A stretch of 43,434 bases of DNA, taken from assembly GCF_003182095.1 (NCBI RefSeq), contig NZ_QGTJ01000016.1, positions 1 to 43,434 on the forward strand, written 5' to 3'. Both the position numbers and the translations under genes were made by a program. Positions 7,705 through 16,810 of this stretch are shown in pieces; position 1 is the stretch's first letter, and each line of letters starts with the position of its first letter. A model generated the notes under the pieces. The model did no database searches. It was not told the DNA's origin and saw only the letters and a program-made list of their open reading frames with translations. This DNA is from Plasticicumulans acidivorans (GTDB lineage: Bacteria; Pseudomonadota; Gammaproteobacteria; Competibacterales; Competibacteraceae).

Positions 7705-8181
7705 TCAAACGACGGCAGGGCGTTGGTCGTGGGCCACCAAACCGGCGGCGGCGAGCCGATGATGCTCCATCTCGACCCAGCCGCGCAGCCGGATCGCCAG
7801 TTCCGTCAGCAGGTGCTTCATGTCGGTCAGTCGGCTGGCCGGATCGCTATCGGCCTCGGTGGGGTCGGGAAAATCCCAGTGCACATGACGCCAGTCACCC
7901 GGGAAGTCCGGCAGATTTTCCCGCGAACGGTCACACAAGGTGATGACGTAGTCGAATTCCTGGCCGAAGTAGGTTTCGATCGGCTTGCTCAGCTGACCGG
8001 AAATATCGACCCCGGCATCCGCCAGCACCCGCTGAGCGAGCGGATCGAGTACGCCGCATTCGGTACCGGCACTGGCCACCATGAAATCCTGACCGCCGAT
8101 GCGGCGCAGCAGGGCCTCGGCGATTTGCGAGCGGGCGGCATTGTGCCGGCTGACGAAAAGCACCCGCAGTGGGTAGTTCAT
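7705..8181 (-). CDS. ArsC/low-molecular-weight phosphatase-like protein lacking the catalytic Cys
   Basis: The 158-residue sequence has the low-molecular-weight tyrosine phosphatase fold as used by thioredoxin-linked arsenate reductases. In the P-loop C-x5-R the nucleophilic Cys is Ser11 (VLFVSRHNAARSQ; codon AGC), while Arg17 is kept. The first resolving Cys is kept (Cys83, ITLCDRS), but the second is Leu90 (ENLP). The Asp loop FPGDWRHVHWDFPDP is kept. By these changes it should be unable to reduce arsenate by the usual three-cysteine relay. It may bind phosphate or a phosphoprotein, or act by another mechanism. GAGGAGAG lies six bases before the ATG. A Usp gene follows; no arsR, arsB or acr3 is nearby. 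Confidence 0.8.
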   Translation of the reverse strand: MNYPLRVLFVSRHNAARSQIAEALLRRIGGQDFMVASAGTECGVLDPLAQRVLADAGVDISGQLSKPIETYFGQEFDYVITLCDRSRENLPDFPGDWRHVHWDFPDPTEADSDPASRLTDMKHLLTELAIRLRGWVEMEHHRLAAAGLVAHDQRPAVV

Positions 8182-8234
8182 CGGAGTCTCTCCTCATTGT
8201 GTGGGCAGCACTGCGTGGTGCCGCCGCGTTTTTC

Positions 8235-8260
8235 ATGCATCGATCAAGATGCATATGCAT
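8235..8260. promoter_or_regulatory. ATGCAT-repeat operator candidate upstream of the ArsC-like gene
   Basis: ATGCATC (8235-8241) and GATGCAT (8248-8254) form a perfect inverted repeat around GATCAA. The overlapping ATGCATATGCAT (8249-8260) is itself a palindrome. This AT-rich island lies 54-79 bases upstream of the minus-strand start at 8181. Short symmetric elements of this kind occur at ArsR/SmtB-type operators, but no regulator gene is present to support that. Confidence 0.4.
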
Positions 8261-8283
8261 TTTTAAGCACGAGCCGAGCACGG

Positions 8284-8299
8284 CCGCCAAGGTTGGCGG
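8284..8299. repeat. 16-bp palindrome between the ArsC-like and TPR lipoprotein genes
   Basis: CCGCCAA (8284-8290) and TTGGCGG (8293-8299) pair perfectly around GG. It lies 29 bases beyond the stop of the minus-strand lipoprotein gene, so it could help end that transcript. There is no T-run on either strand, so a Rho-independent terminator is not supported. Confidence 0.4.
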
Positions 8300-8327
8300 T
8301 CGATTGGGTCCGTGGAAACAGAGTTTT

Positions 8328-8726
8328 TCAGAGTGGCGTGCGCAGCAGCTGGCTGGTGAACGCTCTGGCGTTGATCCGGGCCGGGTCGTTCACCGGGAGC
8401 TTGCGGCCGGCGGCCTGCAAGGACTGAACGCCCAAACGTAAATGCAGCAGGCCGAGGTTGTGCTCGATGCGCGGATCGTTCGAGTACTTCAACGCCTTGC
8501 GGTAAGCGAATTCCGCTTCATCGAGCCGGTCGAGTTCGACCAGCGCATTACCCAGCTGGAACCACGGATCGGCGTTTTCCACCGGGTTGGCCATCAGGGC
8601 ACTGCACTGGGCACTGACGGTCGCCTGCCCGTTCGCCGTGTCAGCGTCGGGCACCGAGGGGAAGCTGCTGCAGGCCAGCAGCCCACCGCATGCGATCGAC
8701 ACCCAGATCGGAGTTGTCTGCATCAT
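8328..8726 (-). CDS. Small TPR lipoprotein coupled to mepA
   Basis: The product is about 132 residues. It begins MMQTTPIWVSIACGGLLACSS, a short signal peptide ending in the lipobox LLAC, so it should be a lipoprotein with mature Cys about residue 19. One good tetratricopeptide repeat follows (WFQLGNALVELDRLDEAEFAY and on) and then the start of a second (IEHNLGLLHLRLG). The start ATG (8726-8724) overlaps the mepA stop as TGATG, so translation is probably coupled; the next codon is also ATG. No ribosome site of its own is visible, which fits coupling. E. coli NlpI is a TPR lipoprotein that binds murein endopeptidases, so an adaptor role for MepA is a reasonable hypothesis. NlpI is about twice as long and is not clearly homologous. 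Confidence 0.72.
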   Translation of the reverse strand: MMQTTPIWVSIACGGLLACSSFPSVPDADTANGQATVSAQCSALMANPVENADPWFQLGNALVELDRLDEAEFAYRKALKYSNDPRIEHNLGLLHLRLGVQSLQAAGRKLPVNDPARINARAFTSQLLRTPL

Positions 8727-9574
8727 CAACGTGCCGTGGGGGCCAGGAGAACACTGCTGCATTCGACAGGCAGCTCCGGCGCCGGTGGTGGCGGGGCCGG
8801 TGGCTTCGGGCGGCGTGCACCGCGTTCGATGTCGATGACCCAGCGGGCCAGGTTTTCATCGCAGCCGTCATCGGCGGGGATCGGCTTCTGCGGCTCGCAG
8901 TCGGGGCTGTCGCCCGGGCAGCGCAGGCGCACGTGAAAATGCTCGTCATGGCTCCACCACGGGCGCAGTTTCGCCAGCCAGGCCGTATCGCGTTCGCTGC
9001 GGCAGAGGTTCTGTTTGATCACGGGATTGACGAAGATGCGCTCGACTTCCGGCCGGGTGGCCGCCAGGCGCAGCAGTTCGCGTTGACGCGATCCCCAGCG
9101 CGCCGGCAGCACGCGGCCGTTGGCGGCATCGATCATCGTCAGCATCGGCAGGGATTCGCGGGCACGCGGGTCCAGCCTGCGGCCACTCGGCGCCTCGCGA
9201 AACCAGACGTCGACATCGAGGCCGATCTGGTGACTGCGATGGCCGAAGCTCATCGGGCCGCCGCGCGCCTGGCCGAGATCACCGATCAGCACCGGTCCGA
9301 GCCCGCGGGCGTCGGCTGCATGGCCGAGGTACTCAATGAAACGCAGCAGCGTCGGGTGGCCGAAATTGCGATGCCGCGACAGGCGCATGAGCTGATAGCC
9401 GTCACCGTCGATCGGCAGCGCCTGGGCGCCGGCGATGCAGCCCGCGGCGAAACCGCCGTATATGCGCGGCGCGCCCTGACTCGGTCCGTTTACCTCGCTC
9501 CATGGAGAGGCGGTTGCATTCCACGCGAGACCGGCGAGCGCGAGGGCGGAGAGGGCACGGCGTAATGGCAGCAT
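8726..9574 (-). CDS. mepA: Penicillin-insensitive murein endopeptidase MepA
   Basis: MepA is a periplasmic LAS-type zinc metalloenzyme that cuts D-Ala-mDAP cross-links in peptidoglycan. The 282-residue protein has an N-terminal signal peptide (LRRALSALALAGLAWNATAS). The metal site is complete: HRSHQIGLDVD supplies the HxxH-x6-D pattern and HDEHFHVRL the HxxHxH pattern. Six or more Cys are present, as expected for a disulfide-bonded periplasmic enzyme. The C-terminus carries a Pro-rich tail (PKPPAPPPPAPELP). Its stop codon overlaps the start of the TPR lipoprotein gene. It is transcribed leftward, away from the spoVR terminator. Confidence 0.95.
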   Translation of the reverse strand: MLPLRRALSALALAGLAWNATASPWSEVNGPSQGAPRIYGGFAAGCIAGAQALPIDGDGYQLMRLSRHRNFGHPTLLRFIEYLGHAADARGLGPVLIGDLGQARGGPMSFGHRSHQIGLDVDVWFREAPSGRRLDPRARESLPMLTMIDAANGRVLPARWGSRQRELLRLAATRPEVERIFVNPVIKQNLCRSERDTAWLAKLRPWWSHDEHFHVRLRCPGDSPDCEPQKPIPADDGCDENLARWVIDIERGARRPKPPAPPPPAPELPVECSSVLLAPTAR

Positions 9575-9634
9575 GATCGTGTCTGGCTGGGCGGCAGCGA
9601 AGAAGCGACAGTTTAGGCGCTGGCCCGCAGAACT

Positions 9635-9659
9635 AAAACGCCGCGCAAGGAGCGCGGCG
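9635..9659 (-). terminator. Rho-independent terminator of the prkA-yeaH-spoVR operon
   Basis: CGCCGCGC (9639-9646) and GCGCGGCG (9652-9659) form a perfect 8-bp stem with a five-base loop. Read on the minus strand it is followed by TTTT (plus-strand AAAA 9635-9638). It lies 30 bases past the spoVR stop. Confidence 0.85.
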
Positions 9660-9688
9660 GGGTGGCCGGGCTGGTGCAGCGTGCCGGC

Positions 9689-11194
9689 TCAGTGCTTGCG
9701 CACCTCGTTGACGAGGCTGACTTTGCCCTGTTCGTCAACGGCTTCGAGACGCACGGTGAAGCCCCACAGGCGGTGGATGTGTTTGAGCACTTCGTAGGTC
9801 GTCGAGGTGTTGAGCGGACGGCGGCTGTAGACCTGATGGCGCAGAGTCAGCGAGCGGTCGCCACGATGATCGACATTCCACACCTGGATGTTGGGCTCGC
9901 GTGAGCCGAGGTTGTACTGATCCGAGAGCGCCTGACGCACGCGGCGATAACCGGCATCGTCGTGGATGGCTGCGATTTCAAGCGTTTCATCCCGATCGTC
10001 ATCCAGCACCGAGAACAGCTTGAAGTCACGGATCAGCTTTGGCGACAGGTACTGCGCGATGAAGCTTTCGTCCTTGAAATTGCGCATGGCAAAGTCGAGG
10101 ACCTTGATCCAGTCACTGCCGGCGATATCGGGGAACCAGGCTTTATCCTCGGCGGTGGGCTTTTCACAGATACGGCGCAGATCACTCATCATCGCGAAGC
10201 CCAGCGCGTATGGATTGATCCCCGAATAATACGGTGAGTCGAACTCCGGCTGCGCCACCACATTGGTGTGTGACTGCAGGAATTCGATCATGAAGCCGTC
10301 CGAAACCTTGCCCTGGTCATAGAGGCGGTTGAGCAGCGTGTAGTGCCAGAACGTGGCCCAGCCTTCATTCATGACCTGGGTCTGACGCTGCGGATAGAAA
10401 TACTGACCGATCTTGCGCACGATGCGCACGACCTCACGCTGCCAGGACTCCAAAAGCGGGGCGTGTTTTTCAATGAAATACAGCAGGTTCTCCTGCGGCT
10501 CCGCAGGGAAGCGGTACTCCTGTGCAGTCGCCGTGGTTTCCTGCTGGATCGGAATCGTGCGCCACAGGTCGTTGACCTGCAGCTGCAGATAGGCCTCGCG
10601 TTCGCGCTGACGCTGCTGTTCCTCGGCCATCGACAGCGGAGAAGGACGTTTGTAGCGATCGACGCCGTGGTTCATCAGGGCGTGGCAGGAATCGAGCAGT
10701 TCCTCGACGGCGTCGACACCATAGCGTTCCTCGCAGCGGGCGATGTAATCGCGCGCGAAGACGAGGTAGTCAATGATCGAGTCCGCGCTGGTCCAGGTGC
10801 GGAACAGGTAATTGCCCTTGAAGAAGGAGTTGTGGCCGTAGCAGGCGTGCGCGATGACCAGCGCCTGCATCGTCATCGTGTTCTCCTCCATCAGATAGGC
10901 GATGCAGGGGTCGGAATTGATGACGATTTCATACGCCAGGCCCATCTGCCCGCGGCGGTAATGCTTTTCCGTGGAGACGAACTGCTTGCCGTATGACCAG
11001 TGGTGATAACCGATCGGCATGCCGACGGACGAGTAGGCGTCCATCATCTGCTCGGCGGTGATGACTTCAATCTGGTTGCGGTAGGTATCCAGCCCGAATT
11101 CATTGCCGGCGATCTGCGCAATCTGGCGGTCGTATTCCTCCAGCAGCGGAAAAGTCCACTCCGAGCCTTCTGAAATCAGGTGTTTGCCGCTCAT
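9689..11194 (-). CDS. SpoVR family protein (YcgB-like)
   Basis: The 501-residue cytoplasmic protein matches the SpoVR/YcgB family in length (E. coli YcgB has 510). Recognisable blocks are [15 protein letters not shown] near the N-terminus, [58 protein letters not shown], and [16 protein letters not shown], followed by a C-terminal domain. The conserved H-x2-YGHN-x2-F and [10 protein letters not shown] segments look like a helical metal-binding or enzymatic core. The biochemical function is unknown. The family always travels with prkA and yeaH and has been linked to sporulation in Bacillus and to stationary-phase or nitrogen stress in enterics. Its ATG (11194) overlaps the yeaH stop as ATGA, so translation is coupled. 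The true start is this ATG; the frame stays open further upstream only inside yeaH. Confidence 0.95.
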   Translation of the reverse strand: MSGKHLISEGSEWTFPLLEEYDRQIAQIAGNEFGLDTYRNQIEVITAEQMMDAYSSVGMPIGYHHWSYGKQFVSTEKHYRRGQMGLAYEIVINSDPCIAYLMEENTMTMQALVIAHACYGHNSFFKGNYLFRTWTSADSIIDYLVFARDYIARCEERYGVDAVEELLDSCHALMNHGVDRYKRPSPLSMAEEQQRQREREAYLQLQVNDLWRTIPIQQETTATAQEYRFPAEPQENLLYFIEKHAPLLESWQREVVRIVRKIGQYFYPQRQTQVMNEGWATFWHYTLLNRLYDQGKVSDGFMIEFLQSHTNVVAQPEFDSPYYSGINPYALGFAMMSDLRRICEKPTAEDKAWFPDIAGSDWIKVLDFAMRNFKDESFIAQYLSPKLIRDFKLFSVLDDDRDETLEIAAIHDDAGYRRVRQALSDQYNLGSREPNIQVWNVDHRGDRSLTLRHQVYSRRPLNTSTTYEVLKHIHRLWGFTVRLEAVDEQGKVSLVNEVRKH

Positions 11195-12456
11195 GCCAGT
11201 CGCCTCTTGAAGAGTTCCCGGAACACGGGGTAGATGTCCTCGGCGCCGCCGATTTCCTGCAGGGCGAAGTGTTTGCACTGGGCCTGTACGGTCAGGTACT
11301 CCTCCCACAGACTCTGGTGGCGGTCGGGGGTGATTTCGACGTACGCGAAGTACTGTATGAAGGGCATGATCCGCTGCAGCAGGATTTCCCGACAATTGGG
11401 GGAATCGTCCTGCCAGTTGTCGCCGTCGGAGGCCTGCGCGACATAGATGTTCCAGGCGCTTGGCGAATAGCGTTCGCTGATGATGTCAGCGGTCAGGTTC
11501 AGGGCTGACGACACCACGGTGCCGCCGGTTTCCCGCGAATAGAAGAACTCCTGCTCGTCGACTTCCTTGGCCACCGTGTGGTGGCGGATGAAGACGACTT
11601 CAATGTGCTCGTAGTTGCGCGTCAGGAACAGGTACAGCAGCGTAAAGAAGCGCTTGCCGAGATCCTTGCGCTCCTGGTCCATCGAACCTGACACGTCCAT
11701 CACACAGAACATCACGGCTTGTGTGGTGGGTTTTGGCTCGCGCACGCGGTTGTTGTAGCGCAGGTCGAAGGTGTCGATGAACGGGATCGCGTCGATGCGG
11801 ATACGCAGGCGGCGGATTTCTTCGCGCAGGCGCTCGGCGTCGGCGCAGAGTTCTCCGTCACGCGTGACGGTTTCTTCGAGCTCGCGTTCCAGGTCGCGCA
11901 AACGCGAGCGGTACGGCGCACCGATGGCTGTGCGCCGCGCAAGGGCGCCCTTCATCGAGCGCACCACATTAATGTTGGCCGGGACGCCGGTATTCGTGTA
12001 GCCCGCGCGAACCGACTTCCACTCCGGGATCTTGGCGAGCTGCGTTTTGATCATGTCCGGCAGCGCGAGATCCTCGAAGAACAGATCGAGGAACTCGTCA
12101 CGCGAGAGTTCGAAAACGAAATCGTCCTCGCCCTCGCCATCCTGGCTGGCCTGTCTGCCACCGCCGCCACCGCCGCCGCCCTGCGGGCGCTTGACCCGGT
12201 CCCCGGTGTTGAATTCCTTGTTGCCGGGGTGAATGGCTTCCCGGCGTCCGCCTGGACCATGACTGAAGACGGGCTCCGACAAATCCCGTGTCGGGATACT
12301 GACCTTTTCACCGCTGTCGACATTGGTGATGGATCGCCCCGACATCGCATCGGCCACGGCACGTTTGAGCTGGTCCTTGAAGCGGCGCAGGAATCGCTGG
12401 CGGTTGACCGCACTGCGATTCTTACCGTTGAGCCTGCGGTCGACGAGATGGGACAT
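11191..12456 (-). CDS. yeaH: YeaH/YhbH family protein (DUF444, VWA-like)
   Basis: The 421-residue protein has the family N-terminus [24 protein letters not shown] basic/Gly-rich linker with eight Gly follows near residues 93-100, then a coiled-coil stretch ([36 protein letters not shown], about residues 184-219). Next comes a von Willebrand A-like domain with the metal-binding motif VMDVSGSMD and [10 protein letters not shown]. The partner kinase PrkA/YeaG is encoded 56 bases upstream and SpoVR follows with a four-base overlap. In E. coli, yeaGH responds to nitrogen starvation and RpoS. The molecular role is not known; the VWA domain suggests a protein-binding adaptor. GAGGAA seven bases before the ATG is the ribosome site. 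Confidence 0.94.
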   Translation of the reverse strand: MSHLVDRRLNGKNRSAVNRQRFLRRFKDQLKRAVADAMSGRSITNVDSGEKVSIPTRDLSEPVFSHGPGGRREAIHPGNKEFNTGDRVKRPQGGGGGGGGRQASQDGEGEDDFVFELSRDEFLDLFFEDLALPDMIKTQLAKIPEWKSVRAGYTNTGVPANINVVRSMKGALARRTAIGAPYRSRLRDLERELEETVTRDGELCADAERLREEIRRLRIRIDAIPFIDTFDLRYNNRVREPKPTTQAVMFCVMDVSGSMDQERKDLGKRFFTLLYLFLTRNYEHIEVVFIRHHTVAKEVDEQEFFYSRETGGTVVSSALNLTADIISERYSPSAWNIYVAQASDGDNWQDDSPNCREILLQRIMPFIQYFAYVEITPDRHQSLWEEYLTVQAQCKHFALQEIGGAEDIYPVFRELFKRRLA

Positions 12457-12512
12457 GGTGCAGTTCCTCGCGGGGGGCGGGGCAATCCCGGCAGGATTGC
12501 CCTCACAACGGC

Positions 12513-14435
12513 TCAGGAAGACTTACGGACGCGCAGATACCACTCAGACAGCAGGCGGACCTGTTTGGGGGTGTAGCCTTTCGTCACCATACGGTTGACG
12601 AAGTCCTCATGCTTCTTCTGCTCGTCGACCGACGACTTGGCGTTGAAGCTGATGACTGGCAGCAGATCTTCGGTGTTCGAGAACATTTTCTTCTCGATGA
12701 CCGTACGCAGCTTCTCGTAGCTCGTCCACAGCGGATTCTTGCCACTGTTATTGGCGCGGGCACGCAGCACGAAATTGACGATCTCGTTGCGGAAGTCCTT
12801 CGGATTGCTGATGCCAGCCGGCTTTTCGATCTTCTCCAGCTCAGCGTTGAGAGAGGCGCGATCGAAAGACTCGCCGGTATCCGGATCACGGTATTCCTGA
12901 TCCTGAATCCAGAAGTCGGCGTAGGTCACGTAACGGTCGAAGATGTTCTGGCCGTACTCCGAATACGATTCCAGATAGGCCTGCTGCAGTTCCTTGCCGA
13001 TGAATTCGGCATAGCGGGGTGCCAGCCAGCCCTTGATGTAGGACAGGTACTTCTCTTCCGTTTCCTGCTGGAACTGCTCGCGCTCGATCTGACGCTCCAG
13101 CACGTAGAGCAGGTGCACGGGGTTGGCCGCCACTTCGGTGTGGTCGAAGTTGAAGACCTGCGACAGGATCTTGAACGCAAAGCGCGTCGAGATGCCGCCC
13201 ATGCCTTCATCGACGCCGGCGTAGTCGCGATACTCCTGCATCGATTTAGCCTTCGGATCGGTGTCTTTCAGGTTTTCACCGTCATACACACGCATCTTCG
13301 AGAAAATGCTGGAGTTCTCCGGCTCCTTCAGGCGGGACAGCACCGAGAACTGCGCAAGCATTTCCAGCGTGCCCGGCGCGCATGGCGAGTCGGCCAGCGA
13401 GGAATTGGTCAGTAGTTTTTCATAAATGTGCACTTCGTCGGAAACGCGCAGGCAATACGGGACTTTCACGATGTAAACGCGATCGAGAAAGGCCTCGTTG
13501 TTGCGGTTGTTCTTGAACGACTGCCATTCAGACTCGTTGGAGTGGGCGAGGATGATGCCGTCGAACGGAATCGCTGAAAGACCCTCGGTGCCGTTGTAAT
13601 TGCCTTCCTGCGTCGCCGTCAGCAGCGGGTGCAAGACCTTGATCGGCGCCTTGAACATTTCGACGAATTCGAGCAGGCCCTGGTTGGCCAGGCACAGACC
13701 GCCGGAGAAGCTGTAAGCGTCCGGGTCGTTCTGCGCGAAGTGTTCCAGCTTGCGGATGTCGATCTTGCCAACCAGCGAGCTGATGTCCTGATTGTTTTCG
13801 TCACCCGGCTCGGTCTTGGCGACGGCAATCTGCTGCAGAATCGACGGACGCAGGCGTACGACCTTGAATTTACTGATGTCGCCGTTGAATTCTTTGAGGC
13901 GTTTGACGGCCCACGGGCTCATCAGGCCTTTCAGGTAACGGCGCGGAATGCCGTAATCGCTTTCAAGAATTTCCGCATCTTCGGCAGGATCGAACAGGCC
14001 GAGCGGCGATTCGTTGATCGGCGATCCCTGGATGGCATAGAACGGCACTTTTTCCATCAGGTGCTTGAGCTTTTCAGCCAGCGACGATTTACCGCCACCG
14101 ACTGGGCCGAGCAGATAAAGGATCTGCTTGCGCTCCTCCAGACCCTGTGCGGCGTGGCGCAGGTAGGACACGATCTGGTCGATCGAGTCCTCCATTCCAT
14201 AAAACTCGCGAAACGCCGGGTAGATCTTGATGACCTTGTTCTGGAACAGGCGTGACAGGCGCGGATCAAGCCGCGTGTCGACCAGTTCGGGTTCCCCGAT
14301 TGCCATAAGCAGGCGTTCCGCGGGAGAGGCGTAGGAGCTCGGGTCGGTGCGGCATAGGTCCAGGTACTCCTGGATGCTCATCACCTCTTCCCGGCTTTCC
14401 TCGTAGCGTGTCGCATATCGGTCGAAAATGCTCAT
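12513..14435 (-). CDS. prkA: PrkA family AAA-type serine protein kinase (YeaG)
   Basis: The 640-residue protein matches E. coli YeaG (644) in length and sequence. The N-terminal AAA-like domain has Walker A GPVGGGKS (about residues 110-117) and the conserved blocks [18 protein letters not shown] and [13 protein letters not shown]. The C-terminal PrkA kinase domain contains [28 protein letters not shown] sequence and ends in a basic tail. It is described as a stress-responsive serine kinase needed for long nitrogen starvation in E. coli. ATG 14435 has GAGGGGA upstream; two ATG further upstream in frame lack ribosome sites and the family start (MSIFDRY) is at 14435. It is the first gene of a three-gene operon with yeaH and spoVR. 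Regulation is probably through the long upstream region. Confidence 0.96.
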   Translation of the reverse strand: MSIFDRYATRYEESREEVMSIQEYLDLCRTDPSSYASPAERLLMAIGEPELVDTRLDPRLSRLFQNKVIKIYPAFREFYGMEDSIDQIVSYLRHAAQGLEERKQILYLLGPVGGGKSSLAEKLKHLMEKVPFYAIQGSPINESPLGLFDPAEDAEILESDYGIPRRYLKGLMSPWAVKRLKEFNGDISKFKVVRLRPSILQQIAVAKTEPGDENNQDISSLVGKIDIRKLEHFAQNDPDAYSFSGGLCLANQGLLEFVEMFKAPIKVLHPLLTATQEGNYNGTEGLSAIPFDGIILAHSNESEWQSFKNNRNNEAFLDRVYIVKVPYCLRVSDEVHIYEKLLTNSSLADSPCAPGTLEMLAQFSVLSRLKEPENSSIFSKMRVYDGENLKDTDPKAKSMQEYRDYAGVDEGMGGISTRFAFKILSQVFNFDHTEVAANPVHLLYVLERQIEREQFQQETEEKYLSYIKGWLAPRYAEFIGKELQQAYLESYSEYGQNIFDRYVTYADFWIQDQEYRDPDTGESFDRASLNAELEKIEKPAGISNPKDFRNEIVNFVLRARANNSGKNPLWTSYEKLRTVIEKKMFSNTEDLLPVISFNAKSSVDEQKKHEDFVNRMVTKGYTPKQVRLLSEWYLRVRKSS

Positions 14436-15018
14436 GGCCGTTCCCCTCGTCAGGTTCTGGATTCGCGATATGTCCATCCATTCGTGGTAGGTCCATTGCA
14501 AGCAGCGGACCACTTCACATAGCTAGCCGCTACTCAGCGTTGGCCGCCTTTCTCAGATCCATTCATGCGCTAAAGTAGTGCAGCGATCTTCGCTGCAGTG
14601 CAACATGCATTGCTATATGAACTTTTCGTCTCTATGGACCGTTCCTGCTGCTTCGGGTTTCGCAAAACCGCGATGTTCGCGTGTTCTTCGGTTCTGGCGA
14701 TGTGTTGCACCAAAACAGAACGCCCAATTTATCGCGCGTGCCCTGTTTGCTGCCGCGGACATGATCCAAGTGCTGGTTGGCAATCGTGCCATTTGGTGTC
14801 GTGAATGCAGATGCGATCTTTTAGCGATCGTGGCGGCATGAATAGCCACCGTTTTTAGAGCGTTCTTAGTGCAATTTGCTGATCAATCGTGGGGCGTGTG
14901 TTGCATTTTGGTGCGTGCGGATGTGCGCTTTCAGAAAATATCCCGTTGTGATGCCAGTAGGTGCGACGCAGAGCCGTCGCTAGACTGATGCCTTATTGTC
15001 AATCGGAGCCGTGCCTTG
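14436..15018. promoter_or_regulatory. 583-base divergent control region between prkA and the aminotransferase gene
   Basis: No convincing gene is visible; base composition is lower in GC than around it. It holds a perfect 7-bp hairpin GCAGCGA (14580-14586) / TCGCTGC (14590-14596). It also holds three copies of an NtrC-like half site: GCACCAAAA at 14707-14715, its complement TTTTGGTGC at 14906-14914, and the complement of ACACCAAAT at 14791-14799. E. coli NtrC sites have the form GCACCA-N5-TGGTGC, so these are half sites at best. The length and the motifs suit a regulated promoter for the minus-strand prkA operon. I could not find a well-spaced sigma-54 or sigma-70 promoter. Confidence 0.4.
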
Positions 15019-16173
15019 ATGATCCCAGCGCCCACATCCCGCCTGCCGCAGGTGGGTACCACCATCTTTACCGTGATGTCGGCGCTCGCACAGGAATGCG
15101 GCGCGCTGAATCTGTCGCAAGGGTTTCCTGACTTTGCACTGCCGTCGGCTTTGACCGACGCGGTGGCGCACCACGTTCGGGCCGGTCATAACCAGTACGC
15201 ACCGATGGCTGGCGTGGTGACATTGCGCGAGGCGATTGCGACGAAGGTGCTGGCCAGCTACGGCGCTAAGGTCGATGCCGGTAATGAAGTGACGGTGACC
15301 TCCGGGGCGACGGAAGCTCTGTTCTGCGCGATTCAGGCGATCGTCCAGCCCGGGGACGAGGTCATTGTGTTCGATCCCTGTTACGACTCGTACGAACCAG
15401 CCGTGACACTGGCCGGAGGGCAGGTCGTACATGTGCCTCTGGCGGCTCCGGCGTTCTGCCCGGACTGGGCGCAGGTCAGTGCTGTCATAGGTCCACGTAC
15501 ACGAGCGATCATTCTCAACACTCCGCACAATCCGACTGGCAGCGTGTGGTCCGCACAGGATATGCAGCAGCTGCAGCAGCGGGTACGCGATACCAACATT
15601 TTTCTGATCAGTGACGAAGTGTATGAGCACATCGTCTTCGATGGCTGTCGTCACGAGAGTGTATTGCGTTACCCGGAGCTTGCCGCCAGGGCTTTCGTCG
15701 TTTCCTCATTCGGCAAGACCTTTCATGCGACCGGCTGGAAGGTAGGGTATTGCATCGCGCCTTCTGCACTGAGTGCGGAGTTTCGCAAGATTCATCAGTA
15801 CGTGACTTTTTCCACGGCGACGCCGATGCAGTTCGCTCTTGCGGATTTTCTCTCCGCATGCCCGCAGCACTGGCAGACGCTGCCTGCGTTTTATCAGGCC
15901 AAACGTGATCGTTTCTGCTCATTGCTCGACGGTTCGCGTTTTTCGGTAAAACCGTCGTCGGGTACGTACTTTCAGTTACTGGAATACAGCTCGATCAGTC
16001 ATGAGCATGATGTTGCACTGGCTTCGCGACTGACGCGTGAGGCGGGTATCGCTTCGATTCCGGTTTCTGTTTTTTACCGACAGGCACCCTCTGACCTGCG
16101 TTTATTGCGCTTTTGTTTTGCCAAGGACGATGCGACTCTCGACGCCGCCGCCGCGATATTGCAAACGCTCTGA
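15019..16173 (+). CDS. PLP-dependent aminotransferase, methionine aminotransferase (YbdL)-like
   Basis: This 384-residue fold-type I, class I/II aminotransferase probably moves the amino group of methionine or an aromatic amino acid to a keto acid. The N-terminal TTIFTVMSALAQECGALNLSQGFPDF is typical of the YbdL/kynurenine aminotransferase group. PLP contacts are visible: TSGATEALFC, NTPHNPTGSVW (Asn-Pro-x-Gly), ISDEVYEHIVFD (Asp and Tyr) and the Schiff-base Lys in SSFGKTFHATGWKVGY. The final RLLRFCFAKDDATL contains the carboxylate-binding Arg. ATG 15019 is chosen; TTG 15016 is in frame and slightly better spaced from GGAG (15005-15008). It stands alone, 111 bases before bfr. Confidence 0.9.
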   Translation: MIPAPTSRLPQVGTTIFTVMSALAQECGALNLSQGFPDFALPSALTDAVAHHVRAGHNQYAPMAGVVTLREAIATKVLASYGAKVDAGNEVTVTSGATEALFCAIQAIVQPGDEVIVFDPCYDSYEPAVTLAGGQVVHVPLAAPAFCPDWAQVSAVIGPRTRAIILNTPHNPTGSVWSAQDMQQLQQRVRDTNIFLISDEVYEHIVFDGCRHESVLRYPELAARAFVVSSFGKTFHATGWKVGYCIAPSALSAEFRKIHQYVTFSTATPMQFALADFLSACPQHWQTLPAFYQAKRDRFCSLLDGSRFSVKPSSGTYFQLLEYSSISHEHDVALASRLTREAGIASIPVSVFYRQAPSDLRLLRFCFAKDDATLDAAAAILQTL

Positions 16174-16284
16174 CATGTGACGTTTGTCGGGGCGGCAGTG
16201 GGCCGCTATGGTCAGAAAACCTTTGCCATGTCACGCCGAGTCGGACGCAGACTTGCTGCTGGCAAGCATAAAAGGAGCGCAACA

Positions 16285-16770
16285 GTGAAAGGCGACGCCA
16301 AGGTCATCGAGTATCTCAATGCTGTGCTCAAAAATGAGCTCACTGCGATCAATCAGTATTTTCTGCACGCCAAGATGTTTAAGAACTGGGGTCTGAAGGA
16401 GCTCGCTGAACACGAGTACCACGAGTCGATCGACGAGATGAAACATGCGGACAAACTCATTGACCGCATCCTGTTTCTTGAAGGACTCCCCAATCTGCAG
16501 GATCTCGGCAAACTCTGCATTGGAGAGGATGTTCCTGAGGCGTTGCGAGCGGATCTTGGCATGGAGATGAGCGCGCACCTGACGCTGAAGGACGCGATTG
16601 CCTACTGCGAGCAGATACGTGACTACGTTTCGCGTGAATTGTTCGAAGACATTCTTGAGAGCGAAGAAGAGCACATCGACTGGCTGGAAACCCAGCTGGA
16701 GCTCGTCGACAAGATTGGTTTGCCCAACTACCTGCAGTCATCCATGGGGAGCGTTGGCGGCGGTAGTTGA
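16285..16770 (+). CDS. bfr: Bacterioferritin
   Basis: Bacterioferritin forms a 24-subunit haem-containing iron store. The 161-residue protein has all di-iron ferroxidase ligands at E. coli numbering: Glu18, Glu51, His54, Glu94, Glu127 and His130. The haem-binding Met52 is in [11 protein letters not shown]. It should thus be the active, haem-binding type. The start is GTG 16285 with AGGAG (16273-16277) seven bases upstream, giving the family N-terminus [12 protein letters not shown]. The Bfd gene that mobilises its iron follows after 80 bases, with a possible Fur site between them. Confidence 0.97.
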   Translation: MKGDAKVIEYLNAVLKNELTAINQYFLHAKMFKNWGLKELAEHEYHESIDEMKHADKLIDRILFLEGLPNLQDLGKLCIGEDVPEALRADLGMEMSAHLTLKDAIAYCEQIRDYVSRELFEDILESEEEHIDWLETQLELVDKIGLPNYLQSSMGSVGGGS

Positions 16771-16783
16771 TACTCCGCCGTTA

Positions 16784-16810
16784 TTGACAATGGTTCTTAT
16801 TTGATAAAGC
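16784..16810 (+). promoter_or_regulatory. Candidate Fur box and -35 element upstream of bfd
   Basis: GACAATGGTTCTTATTTGA (16786-16804) matches 11 of 19 positions of the Fur consensus, a score typical of modest sites. It overlaps a TTGACA (16784-16789) that could be a -35 box; a clear -10 box 17 bases further is lacking (AAGCAT). Iron repression of bfd is known in enterics, so the placement makes sense. Confidence 0.42.

Noticed and set aside
14779..14791. Minus-strand TGGCACG-AT-TGCC as a sigma-54 promoter of prkA
   Set aside because: The GG and GC elements are three bases too close together; sigma-54 needs a fixed ten-base spacing.
14578..14841. Open frame of 87 codons in the region between prkA and the aminotransferase
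   Set aside because: No ribosome site, no family match, and composition unlike nearby genes; the region reads better as a control region.
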